The notes: generated from the letters alone by a model not told the origin. Numbered from the stretch's first letter, positions 34,301 to 46,332 are shown. The stretch is 64,000 nucleotides of DNA from Oxytricha trifallax (GCA_000711775.1 ARYC01001902.1:1-64000); one strand, 5' to 3'. Numbers and translations are program-made.

Positions 34301-34472
34301 ACCCATCGATGGGGATCTCTTATATTCCTGTAAATTTATGTCAGGTTTAATTGAAGAATTTAGTCAAATCGAGTCTTTGTTTTGGATCATCCAAGGAATT
34401 TATGAGTAAATTTTATGAATTTTATTTATTTCTTGATTTTTATCTTTGTGGTTACGCTGTTGACGTATTCAT
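31324..34472 (-). CDS. Coiled-coil protein of unknown function, interrupted by a fold-back IES
   Basis: Begins MNTSTAQPQRQKSRNKQNSQ, then EIPIDGFGDLMSTYQNQKKL. A long coiled-coil rich part follows (EEKMETIEGKLIKEHERML, RKIEKYANEPVAFYLHKKRD, RIDQMEHNMDRKDEREFQQL, then SVLETEDIKRTIEDMELLNE, QEKKRQFELEQK). The end reads YLDPSKYIVKLTKSSAWKNA, then AAKMKKAISVKFKS, TGA at 31324-31326. Roughly 900 codons after removal of introns and the 553-nt IES. No family is recognised; composition and coiled coils would suit a cytoskeletal or basal-body protein, which is only a guess. An AT-rich interruption at 32290-32735 and short introns near 32830-32890 and 34040-34190 are not resolved exactly. Confidence 0.6.
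33090..33642. mobile_element. Fold-back (MITE-like) element acting as a 553-nt IES, 4-bp repeat CACT
   Basis: CACT (AGTG on the coding strand) flanks the unit at 33086-33089 and 33639-33642. Arms of about 210 bp (33090-33300 and 33430-33638) are inverted copies with only one or two differences, for example AACGATTAATGG against AACGATAAATGG. Terminal sequence GAGTAAGAATTTAAATATTT. It carries no ORF; the arms contain ACACTCTATC and ACACTCCATCACACTC words. Deleting the unit plus one CACT joins LMK to SVLETED in frame within the coiled-coil gene. The same 4-bp repeat thus serves as target duplication and excision pointer. Confidence 0.85.
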
Positions 34473-34853
34473 ACCGTTATTGAAGTTTAATGACTAACTC
34501 AGTCCTGATTATAAATATTTATTAAAAATGAAATATTGATAGTAAACTACAATTATTATAGATTCGCTTAGGAGGAAATGGTTATTAGTTTGAATTGGTA
34601 TCTTATAAGATTATAGAGGAGAAATGAACTAATGGTTGATTTTTTGTTTTTTGCTAAATTATGGAATTTCTTTTTCTTAAAGGAAACATTAACGAGGATT
34701 TGTATTGATTTATGAGAATTTACTATTCAGTTGTCATAATTTTTTCTAATTTAATATTATAAATTTTTAATGAAACTTTATCTCAGGTTAGCTGTCTCAA
34801 TTAATTTAAGAGTGCGAATGAATGAATAACTAATAATAAAATATAAATTAAAA
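34473..34853. other. Intergenic
   Basis: AT-rich, no gene. Separates two genes in the same orientation; expected to hold the promoter of the coiled-coil gene. Confidence 0.5.
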
Positions 34854-37606
34854 TCAGAAAATCTCTCCTGTTAACCTCGGAGAATTAAACTAAGAAGCTA
34901 CTTTCATGAATTTATTGTCTTAATATAACTAAGTATTTAGCACTAGTCCAGGTCTTTGCAATATCACAGATTAATTTCTAACTTAACTAGTTTATCTAGA
35001 TTTCTTAATTTTAGCTATCAACTAATAATTTCCTTTAAGTATCTATGAATTGCTAAACTTTGGACTATTATTCTATGATTGAAATTGCTTTTAATAGTTA
35101 TTAACCAAAAGCATTGAAGTTTTATTTTAATTATCGTTGTTTTTAGGAGTCGCTCCCATTACTTAAGGTAATTGAGAGATTTAATGATTTTTAAATGAAG
35201 TAAACGAAGAGATCTTGCTTATATCAAGATGAGTTTTATTCTGCCAATCACTATTATTTAATTATTGATTCTTTTCAGAAAGCTTAAAGATATTCCTTTA
35301 TGATTGATTGAACATGTTATTATGTTTTGAGGTTTAACTTTGATCAACTGCTTAATTTACATATTAATCTAATACTGCAAAGTCTAACTTGGAGCTCATA
35401 TAGCATTTCTTTTCTCTTTTTATTTAATCATAAACTATCGATTCCAGAGTAGGAGGCTGTCTATCTGAAAAGCAAGCTTTTAAAGTTTTCCTAGTTATCC
35501 AAACTGATTTCCCTTAAAATTCCTGATCTTTCCTGTTTGAATAAACCAAAATATTTTTTAAAATACCTAATATAAGGCAAATACTTATTTTACTGGTGAT
35601 CTTTATTGATTTAAAGCTAACTTATTTCTTAAAACTCTTTAGCAAGTGAAGTAGCTCTCGGGGCTTTAGGTATCTTTACTTAGCTTTTGATATTTTTACT
35701 TTCATCACTATTTAGATTTTCATGGTCCATTAATTGATCAAAATTTATCATATTTTTCACTCCATGTATTTAGTTATGTTAATTTGCAATTAGAATTTGC
35801 TAATTTTATTTCAATCTTCTAATTGGACTTGATTATTGAGATTTATAGTTTAGTTTTTTAAGCTAAAAATTTTACTCTGATTTTTCAATTTCTATAATTT
35901 TTGCTTTCTGTCTCTTGACAAAGGGATATTTCTTAACTATTTCCCCAAGAGTAGCTCTAAAGTCTTGTTCTCCTCTGTTGACTAATATGTTTTTCATTTG
36001 ATCTATCCTGCCATTAAGCTTTTCCTAACTTTGCATTTGTCTATCTTTCTCAAGTTCTTTAGTAATTTGCTGGAGCTTAGCGATTTTACTACTTTTATTT
36101 TCTGCATTAAAAATTAGTGCTCTGTATCCAGCATCATTGGTCCTGGCTTTCTTTTGAAACTCTGAGACCTTAACACATAATAGCTCACCTTATTATGAAT
36201 CACAAACAACTGTGCATTAAGCGTTATCTTTTCTTAGGAATTCCCACTCTCCAAATATTTAACCACTTCCATATCTGCACACTTCTTTATTTGTTGATGT
36301 TATTAACTAATTTTGAAGTGATTTAGCATTAGAGAATTCTTAAATTTTGTATGGATCCATGAGTCTTCCAGTTTCTTAGTTTAAGTTATTCTTCTTTGTA
36401 AGTATTTTTCTTACAAAATCATCCTTCTCTTCCAACTTATCTTATTTTTGAATTGCTTTAAATTCGCCACTTTTTACGAAATATACATAATTCAATGAAT
36501 CATTCTCTTTGCAAATGACTTAGTTTCTAACTGTTTTTTATAATTCTACAGAGTGAAGTAGAAATTTAGTCAATGTGTTTTTAGTCCATCCTTGAAAGAA
36601 TGGAATTGATTTTAAGAACTCTATATTATCACTTAATGCTTTCTGCATGCCTTTAGATATTGCTTGATTAAAAGATTGTTTATTGAGTGTTGCTAGATAA
36701 CAATCAGTCAAACATAATATTGTTGCAGATCTTGGTTTATTTTGGATCAAAGCCAATTCCCCAAATGATTAACCACTTTTAAGAACTGCCATCTCTTCAA
36801 ACATGGTTTTAAGAGTGTTGTTCTTAGAATAAAAATAAGTCTTATTGTCATGTTTAAAGATTGATTAATTATTTTGATTCATAAATATTCTGCCAAACTT
36901 TACAGGAGCTTTCTATATTGCTACGTGAGTAATACCAAGCTTAATCTTTTCGATTTATGAAGTTTCATTTATAAAAATACTATTCTTGCTTGATCTTAAC
37001 GAATCCTAGTTGTTGAGAATACTGTGTCGATTTGACATGATTTATAGATCTGGATTGCTGGTTATTTACGTTTCGTGAACAGTCTCTAGATCTAATTTTC
37101 CTGGAATCTCAGTGCTAAATAATGATTTTTAGAAATCGTTTTTGTTTTACGAACCGACAGTACCACTGTTTCTAATGCCTTAGGACATCCCTTTTACCAG
37201 AAGAGGGGAGCTTTTATTTTCGTAGAGACATTACTCATAAATCATCAATGCATCAGCTTACTTTTTACATGGTAACATGACTGCAACTTCCCCACGAATT
37301 AGTAGGTAATATTTATCTCCCTAACTGCCATACTCAAAGACAACCTCATCTTTCTTAAAATGTTCAAAGTGTAAGTTTTTAGTGATCTCAAATTATTCAG
37401 TGTCTCCTTTGTCTTTAAAAAATACTTAAGTAATTCTCATTAATTGTAAAATGTCTTCGTCGGTTCTTTCATCTTCGCCTTTTTATAGGGCTTTAATAAT
37501 TTCCTTTAAGTAAATTAATATAAAATGCTTTGATTTAATAAATAAAGATTACCTGAAAATTGTACTCGTTTCCTAGCAAATTTTACAATAATATCTGGGA
37601 AGCCAT
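34854..37606 (-). CDS. Protein with tandem cyclic-nucleotide-binding domains
   Basis: Begins MASQILLQNLLGNEYNFQ, 46-nt intron (about 37507-37552), then EIIKALQKGEDERTDEDILQ. Domain 1: VVFEYGSQGDKYYLLIRGEV, a long Ser/Asn-rich insertion, then QSFGELALIQNKPRSATILC, with the GELAL and PR.AT phosphate-binding features intact. Domain 2 starts FFQGWTKNTLTKFLLHSVEL, has YVYFVKSGEFKAIQK and then IFGEWEFLRKDNAQCTVVCD, where the phosphate-binding Arg is missing, so it may not bind nucleotide. A coiled-coil linker (KIAKLQQITKELEKDRQMQS) and a low-complexity tail ending NSPRLTGEIF, TGA, follow. The order resembles ciliate and apicomplexan cAMP/cGMP receptor-like proteins without a kinase. It could be a PKA-regulatory-like or ciliary protein (CNBD2-like). 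Confidence 0.8.
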
Positions 37607-37954
37607 TGATTGTTAGATTATACAAATTTGAGGGGATAATTAAATTGGAAATTGTTTTAAATTCTTTTGTGTCATGATATATAAAAGAATTTTAATTTAA
37701 ATTAAAACTCAATCATATTTTACTTTCTAAAACTATACCCAAATTATACAAAAATAAATTACAACTGATTATACATATTATTTCTATAAGATTATTTTAT
37801 TTAATTCTATAAATCTTGCCTAAATCTATATAAAATTGAATGATAAGTAAAAAATTTGCATCAGTTATTTTCTTAGTAAATTTCTGCAATTAATACTGTT
37901 AAATTATAAATTCTTAAATTTACTCAATTATAAAATTAATTACTTTTTTAACTC
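37607..37954. other. Intergenic, divergent promoters
   Basis: AT-rich interval between the cyclic-nucleotide-binding gene (minus) and the NEK kinase gene (plus). Nothing else seen. Confidence 0.5.
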
Positions 37955-39907
37955 ATGATAACCGATTTTTGCTTCCTCAAGAAATTAGGTAAGCTTTCAT
38001 TATATTCTCATTTAAATTGTAATTTTTAGGCGAAGGAGCTTTTAGCTGTGTCTATTTGGTGAAAAGAATCTCAGATGGGTAACTTTACGGACTTAAAAAG
38101 GTAAAACTAATTTATATTACCCATTTTCCCTCTAATCATTTAATTTTTAGGTAAAAATGCTTACATTATCAGAAAAGGAGAAACATAATGCACTCAATGA
38201 AGTTAGGCTCATTGCTTCAATTAAGTAATTAATTTTCTTACTTATAACATTTTATTAGTCATCCTAACATAATCGGCTACAAAGAGTCATTTATTGAGGA
38301 GTCGACTTCTACTTTATGTGTTGTAATGGAATACGCTGATAACGGAGATGTTATGAGTAAAATTAACGATCATTTGAAGAGGAGCACTTTGTTTAGAGAA
38401 TCTGAAATTTGGAATTATTTTGCTTAAATGCTCCTTGGACTTAAAGCTCTTCATGACATTTAAATCTGCCATAGAGACATTAAGTGCGCGAATATATTCA
38501 TCAATTTAAAAGGTGAGATCAAGCTTGGGGATTTCAATGTTTCAAAAGTGGCCAAGAAAGGTATGCTTTACACTTAAACTGGTACTCCTTATTATGCAAG
38601 TCCAGAGGTATGGAAGGATAGACCATATGATATGAAAAGTGATATCTGGTCACTTGGTTGTGTTCTTTATGAAATGATTACACTTAGACCACCTTTCAAG
38701 GCAAATGATTTAAAATCACTCTACAAGAAGGTAGTCTCAGTAGACTATCCACCTATCACAAATACCAGATATTCTCCAGAATTAATCAATATGGTGAAAG
38801 TAATTCTTTAATCAAATCCAATAATGAGACCAAGCTCTGTCTAAATGCTATAAATGAGTAATTTATAAAAGCAAGTAACTGAATAGAAAATCTTGGAATA
38901 AATAAGGACTGCTTTAGAATCTAAACATAACAAAAATCCCTATTCTGATGAAGATGCACTACTTAACACTATTAAAATGCCAAGAGCTTTGAAGCAACTT
39001 TAGGATAAGCTTCCAAAGCCAAAGTATCAGAGGCAGTTGAGCTAACCAACTCGAATTGCAGCAAACAATATTCTTGGGAACGGGCCTTCACATGATTCAG
39101 CATCAAACCCTATCACTCCGATATATGAAAAACCCTTAAAAGAATTACCAACTTCCCTTCATCGTCCCATTAGTGGAAGAGTAGGAGGAACTTCAGGATT
39201 ACCTTAAAAATATCCTAGTTTAAATCCTCCTTAAAGGCTTTAAGATCAAAGCAAAATCGCCTAAAAATATCACAACTACTATGGTGATCAATTTTCATAG
39301 TAAGATAGAGAAAATAAAGAAAATGTGATGATCTAGAACTATAACAAGTACAGAAATGCCTCAGATGAAGTGCGCAAGTCTATGGAATCCAAAGCTTAAC
39401 CTTCAAACCCATACAAAGGGACTATTGATGATATTGATTCTAGAGACGTATTGTATGGGAAGAGAAATGGAACCAATAATGAAATATCAAATGATAGAAC
39501 TGGCAGTGGATAGCACAGATAATTATACAACAACTATATTTCGAATGATAGCTATAAAGCTAACAATAGCAATCCCTATGGGAGACCACCAGCTGGAATG
39601 GGAAATGCTAATAATAGCTATGAAAGAAATAACAGCAATAGTAATAGAGTTAATTTTAGTAGAATATTATATATTTATGACATCTAAATAATATATCTAT
39701 TCTTCTCAATAAATTAAGACATAAAATTTTTTTAAAAAATGATTTAAATCATTAATCTACTAATTTCTGTTAAATTTATGATTTATGGAAAATATTTCAT
39801 CAGGAGTTAATTCCAGCAGAGCGAATTATTAATACGTCCCACAGAGAAACAATTCAAGAAACGCAAATGCAGCAAATATACCACTCTATCGTGATCATTT
39901 ACGTTGA
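37955..39907 (+). CDS. NEK-family serine/threonine kinase
   Basis: MITDFCFLKKL, intron, then GEGAFSCVYLVKR (glycine loop), YGLKK(V) (catalytic Lys), HPNIIGYKESF, ICHRDIKCANIFI (catalytic loop), IKLGDFNVSKVAKK, QTGTPYYASPEVW, DIWSLGCVLYEM. The magnesium motif reads DFN, not DFG; the FA2-like NEK group is known for DLNVSK here. Three short introns (about 37991-38029, 38101-38150, 38224-38260). After the kinase domain (about 280 residues) comes a long Asn/Ser/Gln-rich tail, typical of NEKs, reaching TGA at 39905-39907 after one IES. NEKs of this type act at basal bodies, in deflagellation and in cilium length control. The next gene converges from the minus strand. Confidence 0.9.
39677..39797. 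other. IES in NEK kinase tail, pointer ATATTT
   Basis: ATATTT at 39671-39676 and 39792-39797. Removing 121 nt joins NFSRILYI to SSGVNSSRANYQYVPQRNN in frame, extending the Asn/Ser-rich tail to the TGA at 39905. Confidence 0.7.
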
Positions 39908-40120
39908 TTAATCAATTAGAATGATAAAATAAAGCCATAATATATAAACTATAGGCATATATAAACCTACTCTTTAATTAGAGAAATAATTTCGGATTTA
40001 CATCATAAATTTTCCATCAAAGTATTGGATTAATGCCAAAATACAATTATAGAAAAACTTAACTATAATAATTCTAATTTATTTAAGATAGTTTTTCTTA
40101 ATAGTCAACTTATATATAAG

Positions 40121-41726
40121 TCAAGAAGCTGCAGCTTTTGATGCTCCAAGTAATGCCAAAATCCATAGAAATAGAGTGATAATATCCTATAAAATTCAAT
40201 TAAATTTAAATAATGAATGAGTTACTGTATATAATAGCATAGCACCAACGACATAGTCGTCATAACTTAGTCCATATTTTTTATTTCCACTTATCATCTG
40301 TGTATCATAAATTATGAACACTGAGAGAAGTATTATTACAGCCAGGCATATCAATATATAAACCCATCGATTTGGAAAGATAATAAACAATGGGATTAGA
40401 ATTATCATGACGTGGCAAAGTATGAAGGATAACCCTGAAAGCACTGATAATTCTATCTTGGTCTAAAAGGTTAAATGATAAATTTAAAGTTTGTTACAAA
40501 GAAAGTTAGCACAGTGAGTCCAAAAAATATTCCAAAAGTAAGTGCAGTAGCAATAAGCACTAATTCAGGATCTTGCCAGGAACTTATTGCAGCAATTGTA
40601 TAAGTGTTGAACAATGTGTACAGACCAAGACAAATGTAGTTTATTGGCACTTTCCTGGCAACCTTATTCAAACAGAATATGCCAAGAAACCATAAATGCT
40701 TTAATAATATAATTAACTCCAAAAATTAAGTTTAGCAAGTGCTATCGTGATTGCAACACAAGCCCAATACAGTCCTCTCTCTCTTCTCATAAACTCCTAG
40801 AGACTAGGAATGCACAGAGTAATCAATGTAAATCCAAATGTAACACCTAGCATCATAAATAGTAACGAATAGACCTTGATTATAAATTTCTGTTTGTTAG
40901 TCTTTCCCTCAAGTCCAGGCACAAAATTCAAACACAACCTCTTTTTCAATCTCTAATTCTCAATCTATTAGGCTTCTAGTTCTGCTTAAACCTCAGGTGG
41001 AACTTAATTTGGGTATTACTGATTGTTTTGTCGATTTAATTGCTGTTACTGATAGAATTAGAACATTTATTGCTACTGTTGAGCATCGTAATCGATGTTA
41101 TTCTATTAGTGAATATAATTTTCATTTTAATTGTTGTTACGGTTGTTGCTTATATTAATTTAAGAATTGTTGTTATAACCATCATAAGGAATGAACTATA
41201 GTTATCCACGTTCATCGTAGTAGTACTAGCCATCCTGCTATATAGTAGAGTGTTCTCGGTTTATGTGACCTTAGGAATTCGGGTGAGAGTCTTGCAAGTT
41301 CTAAGAATTATTTTAGCTATGCTGCTGCCTTTAAAACTACAATTAATGCTGTATATTTTCATGTTATTACTGCAAAGGACTTAACACTATTGGATGACTC
41401 CTATATATAAAATTATTATAAGAATTGTGATAAATGTGCGGAAATACTTACGGAACAGTTTTGTTACTATTACTACTATGATGGTTGTTTTTTTATTTAG
41501 ATTATTGATGTACTTGATTCAACTTGTATTTACTTTCATTAGGCTAATATCCCTGCTTATCCTCATGATTTAAAGCGTAGTTAAAGCTGTTGTTATTGTT
41601 TGAGCTTATTGGAGGGAATATCTCTATTGATGTGTCTGCTTGATATTTCTCAAGCCTTTTTTAAGAATTTTAATGCAACTGGTTTTAGAGAGCATTATTG
41701 CTATAGTCCAAATTTTTATCTTCCAT
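40121..41726 (-). CDS. BAX inhibitor-1 / LFG (TMBIM) family membrane protein
   Basis: Begins MEDKNLDYSNNALQNQ, with a long Asn/Gln/Tyr-rich cytosolic N-terminus (about 270 residues), followed by the UPF0005 membrane domain: FIIKVYSLLFMMLGVTFGFT, GLYWACVAITIALAKLN, YTIAAISSWQDPELVLIATA, LTFGIFFGLTVLTFFV, LSFILCHVMIILIPLFIIFP, then the family signature VFIIYDTQMISGNKKYGLSY followed by DDYVVGAMLLYT. A final exon after a short intron gives DIITLFLWILALLGASKAAA and S, TGA at 40121-40123. The sequence matches GRINA/Lifeguard proteins (ER/Golgi, calcium leak and stress survival). Introns near 40158-40195, 40461-40495, 40718-40733 and 41403-41451 (some borders inferred). Confidence 0.85.
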
Positions 41727-41887
41727 ATGTTTTAATGTAATAAATTGCAAAACAATCAGTAAATTATCAATATCTGATTAAATTCTAAGATTAATTCATA
41801 CTGATTCCTATTTTAATCCGAAAAGTCTGTTTATCTACTTTAAAATAGGTATAAAATTAACAGGAAAATAAATAAAAATCATTTAAC

Positions 41888-42412
41888 TCATAACTAAGAT
41901 TTGTACTTTTTACTACCTTTGACTTTCGTGGTATCATATTTGAATTAGATTCTTTATTCCTGAGCATCATAAGAAAAGAGAAAATCTATAATAGTGCCAC
42001 TATATTAACCAAGAATCGACCAGTAAACCTCCGTATCTTATGTGTAGTTTGTAAACGTATCATAAATCTCCACCATTATATAATAAATCTTGCCTAATCT
42101 GTAATATAAATTAGCAAAAAGGATAGCTGGATTTGTTATTGAAATATAGTATTATAGGATGTTTTGGTATGATTATTAGACACCAGTTGCACATGAAAAC
42201 ATTAGAGGGTGTATTTACGCAAGAATATCATGAATTGTATAGCCTACTTTTAGGTAATCTTCTGATTATACTTGAAAAGCGAGAGAACGCATTAAAGAAT
42301 CTAATTTTGTAATGTTTTTAGAACAGGTAACTGGGGTGATTTAGGACGAGTCGTTTGGATTGTATGTGGAATTATTTGCAGTTGTTAGAGATGCTTGCAA
42401 GAAACTACTCAT
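41888..42412 (-). CDS. Unknown protein of 174 residues, single exon
   Basis: ATG at 42412 (MSSFLQASLTTANNSTYNPN) to TGA at 41888-41890, open throughout. Central HDILAQIHPLMFSCATGVQQ, then YYISITNPAILFANLYYRLG, EIYDTFTNYTQDTEVYWSIL and a basic end KVKGSKKYKSQL. It is helical and Tyr-rich, without a signal peptide. No family is recognised. It lies 161 bp upstream of the BI-1 gene in the same orientation and might be missed by annotation using the standard code. Confidence 0.65.
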
Positions 42413-42952
42413 AAATGTCAGTAACTTAAGTATTACTAAATTATAATTACTTACAAATTTTTGAAGATTTACCTTCTCTATTGCAATAATATTTAATTAA
42501 GATATCGATCATTAATATTTGAAATTAAAAATTTTGATGTATTTAAATTATAACAGAATAAAATTACTATTATTAAGATTAAAAGATAAATGGTTATAAA
42601 AGATGAGAGAAGAAATCTAAATCTCTCTAAAACTTAAAGGGCACAAGTGAATATCATGATTAATGTAAGTGAGAATTGTATGTAAATTCATTAAATAAAT
42701 GCTATTAATGCACAAATCTAACATTAATACTAAAATATTCTATGTTAACTAATTTATTTAAAAGTTAGTGCTATGAATGAGCGGATCTTTGATAAATAAC
42801 AGGAAATCATAGAAAAACTTTATTTAAGAGTAAACCTTAAAATGGACTACTAATACAATAAACATCAATTACCTTCGCTGAAATAAAATGATTTTAAAGA
42901 ATCATAAATAAAAAGATATAAAATCATCGTGTTTATTCATTGAGTTGAAAAA
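42413..42952. other. Intergenic
   Basis: AT-rich, no recognised gene or RNA. Confidence 0.5.
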
Positions 42953-43199
42953 TCATAATGATAAAATCAGAAGTCTCTCTATTTTCGTTTATTTTTATTT
43001 TATTGCATATTATTAAAAAGATAAATACTTAAATTGTTACAGTTTGTATTTCTAAGAAACATTAATATTTCCTGATCTTTGGTATTTTATCAATAATATC
43101 ACTGAATCAACTTTTTATTATTATTGTTTCAACTTAAATTCTTAATCAATTCCTCTACTTGCTAAAGAAATAAATGAGGAGTCTTCAAATGGCTCAATA

Positions 43200-44068
43200 T
43201 CAATGATGTGAAAAGTCAATTTTCCCAATTCGTAGTATAATTCCTTTTATTTCCGGTTTTGATTATATACGATAAGATTCCGGTAGATATTCAATAAATT
43301 AACAAAAACCCTAATTTAGGTAATTTAATTTATAATTTTTGTGATTGTTGTATAGAATAATATTGCCCATTTAAGTCTTTAGGACAGCAAGCATGAAATC
43401 AGTCATATTTCTAAAATCTCCAATTTTCTTCATTCCCAGTTATATCAAGTCATTCCCAGTGAGGTAGCATGTCAGCACTGATTTAGCAGTTTAATTTGAT
43501 ATCAATCTAGTGACTAAATAAAAAGGCTGTAATGGCTGATTTTATGAAGAAGGAGAGAGTGAAGCATTTATGAGAGTATAGGCTGAAAAATTTTAGGATT
43601 CTATATACGCTAGGGTTTTGTCGTAGTCGTTTATAGTCACCTACAACTATTTACTGCAGTTAAACTTAATTAAATGAATATGTAGAAGAGTTAATATCAT
43701 AATTATTCAAGTTTACTTAAGTTTGGAAGATAATCAAAAGCTTTAAGCCCAGATAAATAGCTATTCAAAAGCATGAAAGTATAATCTGTAAAAGTAAAGA
43801 CACCATCTTCATAAGTGTTCTCTTCTTATAACTTAACATGATTAATTTCCGACTAATCCTGAATTAATAATATCATTTCATAGTCGTTTATCTGTTAATT
43901 AAAGATTTTCTGATCTTATAATTGCAATTTATATTCTTGTAATAAATCCAATGGTCGTTCTTATTATTTTACCTATTTACTTTAGTTTTATCCCAAAATC
44001 AAGAATATCGCTAATATTTATAAGAGTTTGCTTTATAAAGTCAATTATTATTTGTACTTGTTTGTCAT
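43200..44068 (-). CDS. Hypothetical protein, two coding blocks
   Basis: Block 1 starts MTNKYKQQLTLQSKLLQ, contains a Q-rich helix and YEDGVFTFTDYTFMLLNSYL, LPNLSKLEQL. Block 2, after an interruption near 43640-43720, reads VTINDYDKTLAYIESQNFSA, then PFYLVTRLISNQTAKSVLT, MKKIGDFRNMTDFMLAVLKT, ending GIILRIGKIDFSHH, TGA. A competing frame is open in block 2 (FFIKSAITAFLFSHQIDIKL), and another near the 3' end (ELGKLTFHIIDIEPFEDSSF). The joining cannot be decided by eye, so the product is unknown. Confidence 0.4.
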
Positions 44069-44396
44069 GTTATCAGTATTTTTATTGTTACAGACATTTA
44101 TAAATGGAATACAAAGGTAAATTTTCATTAAAAATAAAATTAGCTTAGAGTTTAATTTAAGATTATTTATTATTCAATTCACTGTAATGTCTCACATTAA
44201 AGGTTGACTTGCTAATTATAGGCTATGAATTTAATTTATTTCTAGAGAATTAGTTGATTTATATTTAAAAAGTAGTTTGTAATAATATTGCCAAAAAGAA
44301 ATTTGTTTTATAATTATTTTAATACTATTTAAATAAAGTAAATTTTCTTGAAATCTGGCAATAATAAAATTCTTAAATAAACAATCTCGATCGAAT

Positions 44397-46192
44397 ATGG
44401 ACTGGAAAAACAGACTTGACTAAATAAAGAACAAGATGAAGTCACAACTTCATGCAAGAGGAGTAGACAACCTTCTTCAATTACAGGCAACCTTCCAGGT
44501 AAGGAATTTTATCCAGCAGACTATTAGAAGTTTAAATTCATTAACAAAATCCTTGAATAAAAGTTTTAACAATCATATGTTATTTTAGGAGTTTGACAGG
44601 AACCAAAACGGAACTCACGACAAGCTTGAATTCGAAGAGATGATGTCTAAGTTGGGCGTATTCTTAGCTAGATAAGAGCTTACCACTGTTTACAATCACT
44701 TTGATGCCAATAAGGATGGCAACATATGCTACGAGGAGTTCATTTCCACTCTTAGAGTAAAATATTATCTTTTCATTTGATTCGTTTTTATAGTAAGATA
44801 TGAATGAAAAAAGATTGGCAGTTGTAAAACACGCTTGGTAACATATTGACAAGTCTGGTGCTGGCAGAGTACCTCTTAGAAACCTTGTTCAAAGCTATAA
44901 TGCTCAATCACATCCAAGAGTCCTCACAAGAGAGAAGAAGCAAGAGACTGTCTATAACGATTTTGAAAACTGCATAGGTTCCAGATCTCAAGGAGGTCAA
45001 GTAACTGAAGCAGCTTTTCTCGAATATTACGCAGATATTAACGCTTGTCTACCTGCTGAGAAGGATGACTACTTTGTAGATGTCGTCCTAAAGACATGGG
45101 GTCTAAACTCAGATAAAGCTGTTGTCTCTCCACAAAAGATTGCGGAACTTGAAAACATCATTTTCGAAAAAGTGAGACAAAGAACTCATGGAGCTGATGA
45201 TGAGGGAAAGACAGTAAGAAAGATTTTCAAGCATTTTGATCTCGATGGTTATGGAACAATTGAACCACAGGAGTTCAAAAAAGCACTTGAAACTCTAGGC
45301 TGCGTCTTTAAGGATGTCGAACTAGAAGCAATTTTCAACAAATACGATGCTAACTAAAATGGAAAGCTCGATTATGAAGAGTTTGCAGGTTTCTTCGCAA
45401 TGAAGGGAAGTGGAAATAATCCTAATGTAAATCCAGTGTTTGGTATAAGCAGAGAACCACCCAATCAAGTTCTTGATAAAATCAAGCAAGTCCTAAAGGC
45501 AAGAGGTGCTAATGGCATCAGAGGCTTAGGAATAGTTTTTAGAAGAATTGATAACAGCAGAGATAGAAAGATTGATAGACAAGAGTTCATGTGGGGTTTA
45601 AGAGAAAACGGTCATGATTTAACTCCTTCAGAGTTCGAGAGAATTTTCAAATTCTTTGACAAGAACAACGACGGCAAAATCGATTATGATGAATTCTTGA
45701 GAGGACTTAGAGGAGATATGAATCAAAGAAGAAAGGATCTCTGTATGCTTGCTTTCAAAAAGCTTGACAGAACTGGAGATAATTTGGTAACTCTTGACGA
45801 TATCAAGGATCACTATGATGTCAGCTTCCACCCAGAATTCAAGCAAGGCAAGAAATCCAAACAAGCCATCTATTATATTTAATTGAGTAATCTTAGAGGA
45901 ATTCATGGCTCAATGGGACACCATAAAGAGAGACAATATTGTGACACCAGACGAATGGCTAGAATATTATGCTGATGTTAGCGCATCCGTAGATGATGAT
46001 GACTACTTCGAGCTTATGATTAGAAACGCCTGGCACATTGCTGGTGGCAAAGGCCAATATGAAAACACCACTATCAAGAGAGAGCTCCACACTGATGCTG
46101 ACGGCAACTAAAAGGTTGTTATGTCAAAGGGTCACGAAGATTTCAGCTACGACAAGAACACAAAGAGATTCTGGGGAGCAGACGTTCGTTGA
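44397..46192 (+). CDS. Double calcyphosine-like EF-hand protein
   Basis: MDWKNRLDQIKNKMKSQLHA start; introns at 44499-44588 and 44757-44794; one 22-nt IES; TGA at 46190-46192; about 560 residues. Two tandem modules, each of about 200 residues and each with EF-hands, a D-M-N-x-x-R helix and a later pair: module 1 has DRNQNGTHDKLEF, DANKDGNICYEEF, DKSGAGRVPLRNL and a YADINA segment; a middle pair DLDGYGTIEPQEF, DANQNGKLDYEEF; module 2 has DNSRDRKIDRQEF, DKNNDGKIDYDEF, DRTGDNLVTLDDI and a YADVSA segment. This is the calcyphosine (CAPS/CAPSL) layout duplicated. Such proteins occur in axonemes. Ends SKGHEDFSYDKNTKRFWGAD. Confidence 0.9.
45872..45893. other. 22-nt IES in calcyphosine-like gene, pointer ATCT
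   Basis: ATCT at 45868-45871 and 45890-45893. Removing 22 nt (not a multiple of three) changes KSKQAIYYI... to KSKQAILEEFMAQWD and joins two long frames. Borders lack GT/AG. It is the cleanest short IES in the window. Confidence 0.93.
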
Positions 46193-46332
46193 AAATGCAA
46201 TGATATTATACTTCTTTGTTAAGATAGATACATTTTATATTTTGATTTAAGACATTAAAATTAAAGAAAGTCTAAACATTTAATCAACAATTAAGTTAAG
46301 TATCAGTTATCAATCTAACAGTTTTAAGAATT

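Noticed and set aside
39356-39691. 111-codon plus-strand ATG frame
   Set aside because: Out of frame with the NEK kinase tail, whose Asn/Ser-rich frame continues through this stretch under the TGA-only code.
45628-45906. 92-codon minus-strand frame over the EF-hand gene
   Set aside because: Antisense shadow; the plus-strand EF-hands are unmistakable.
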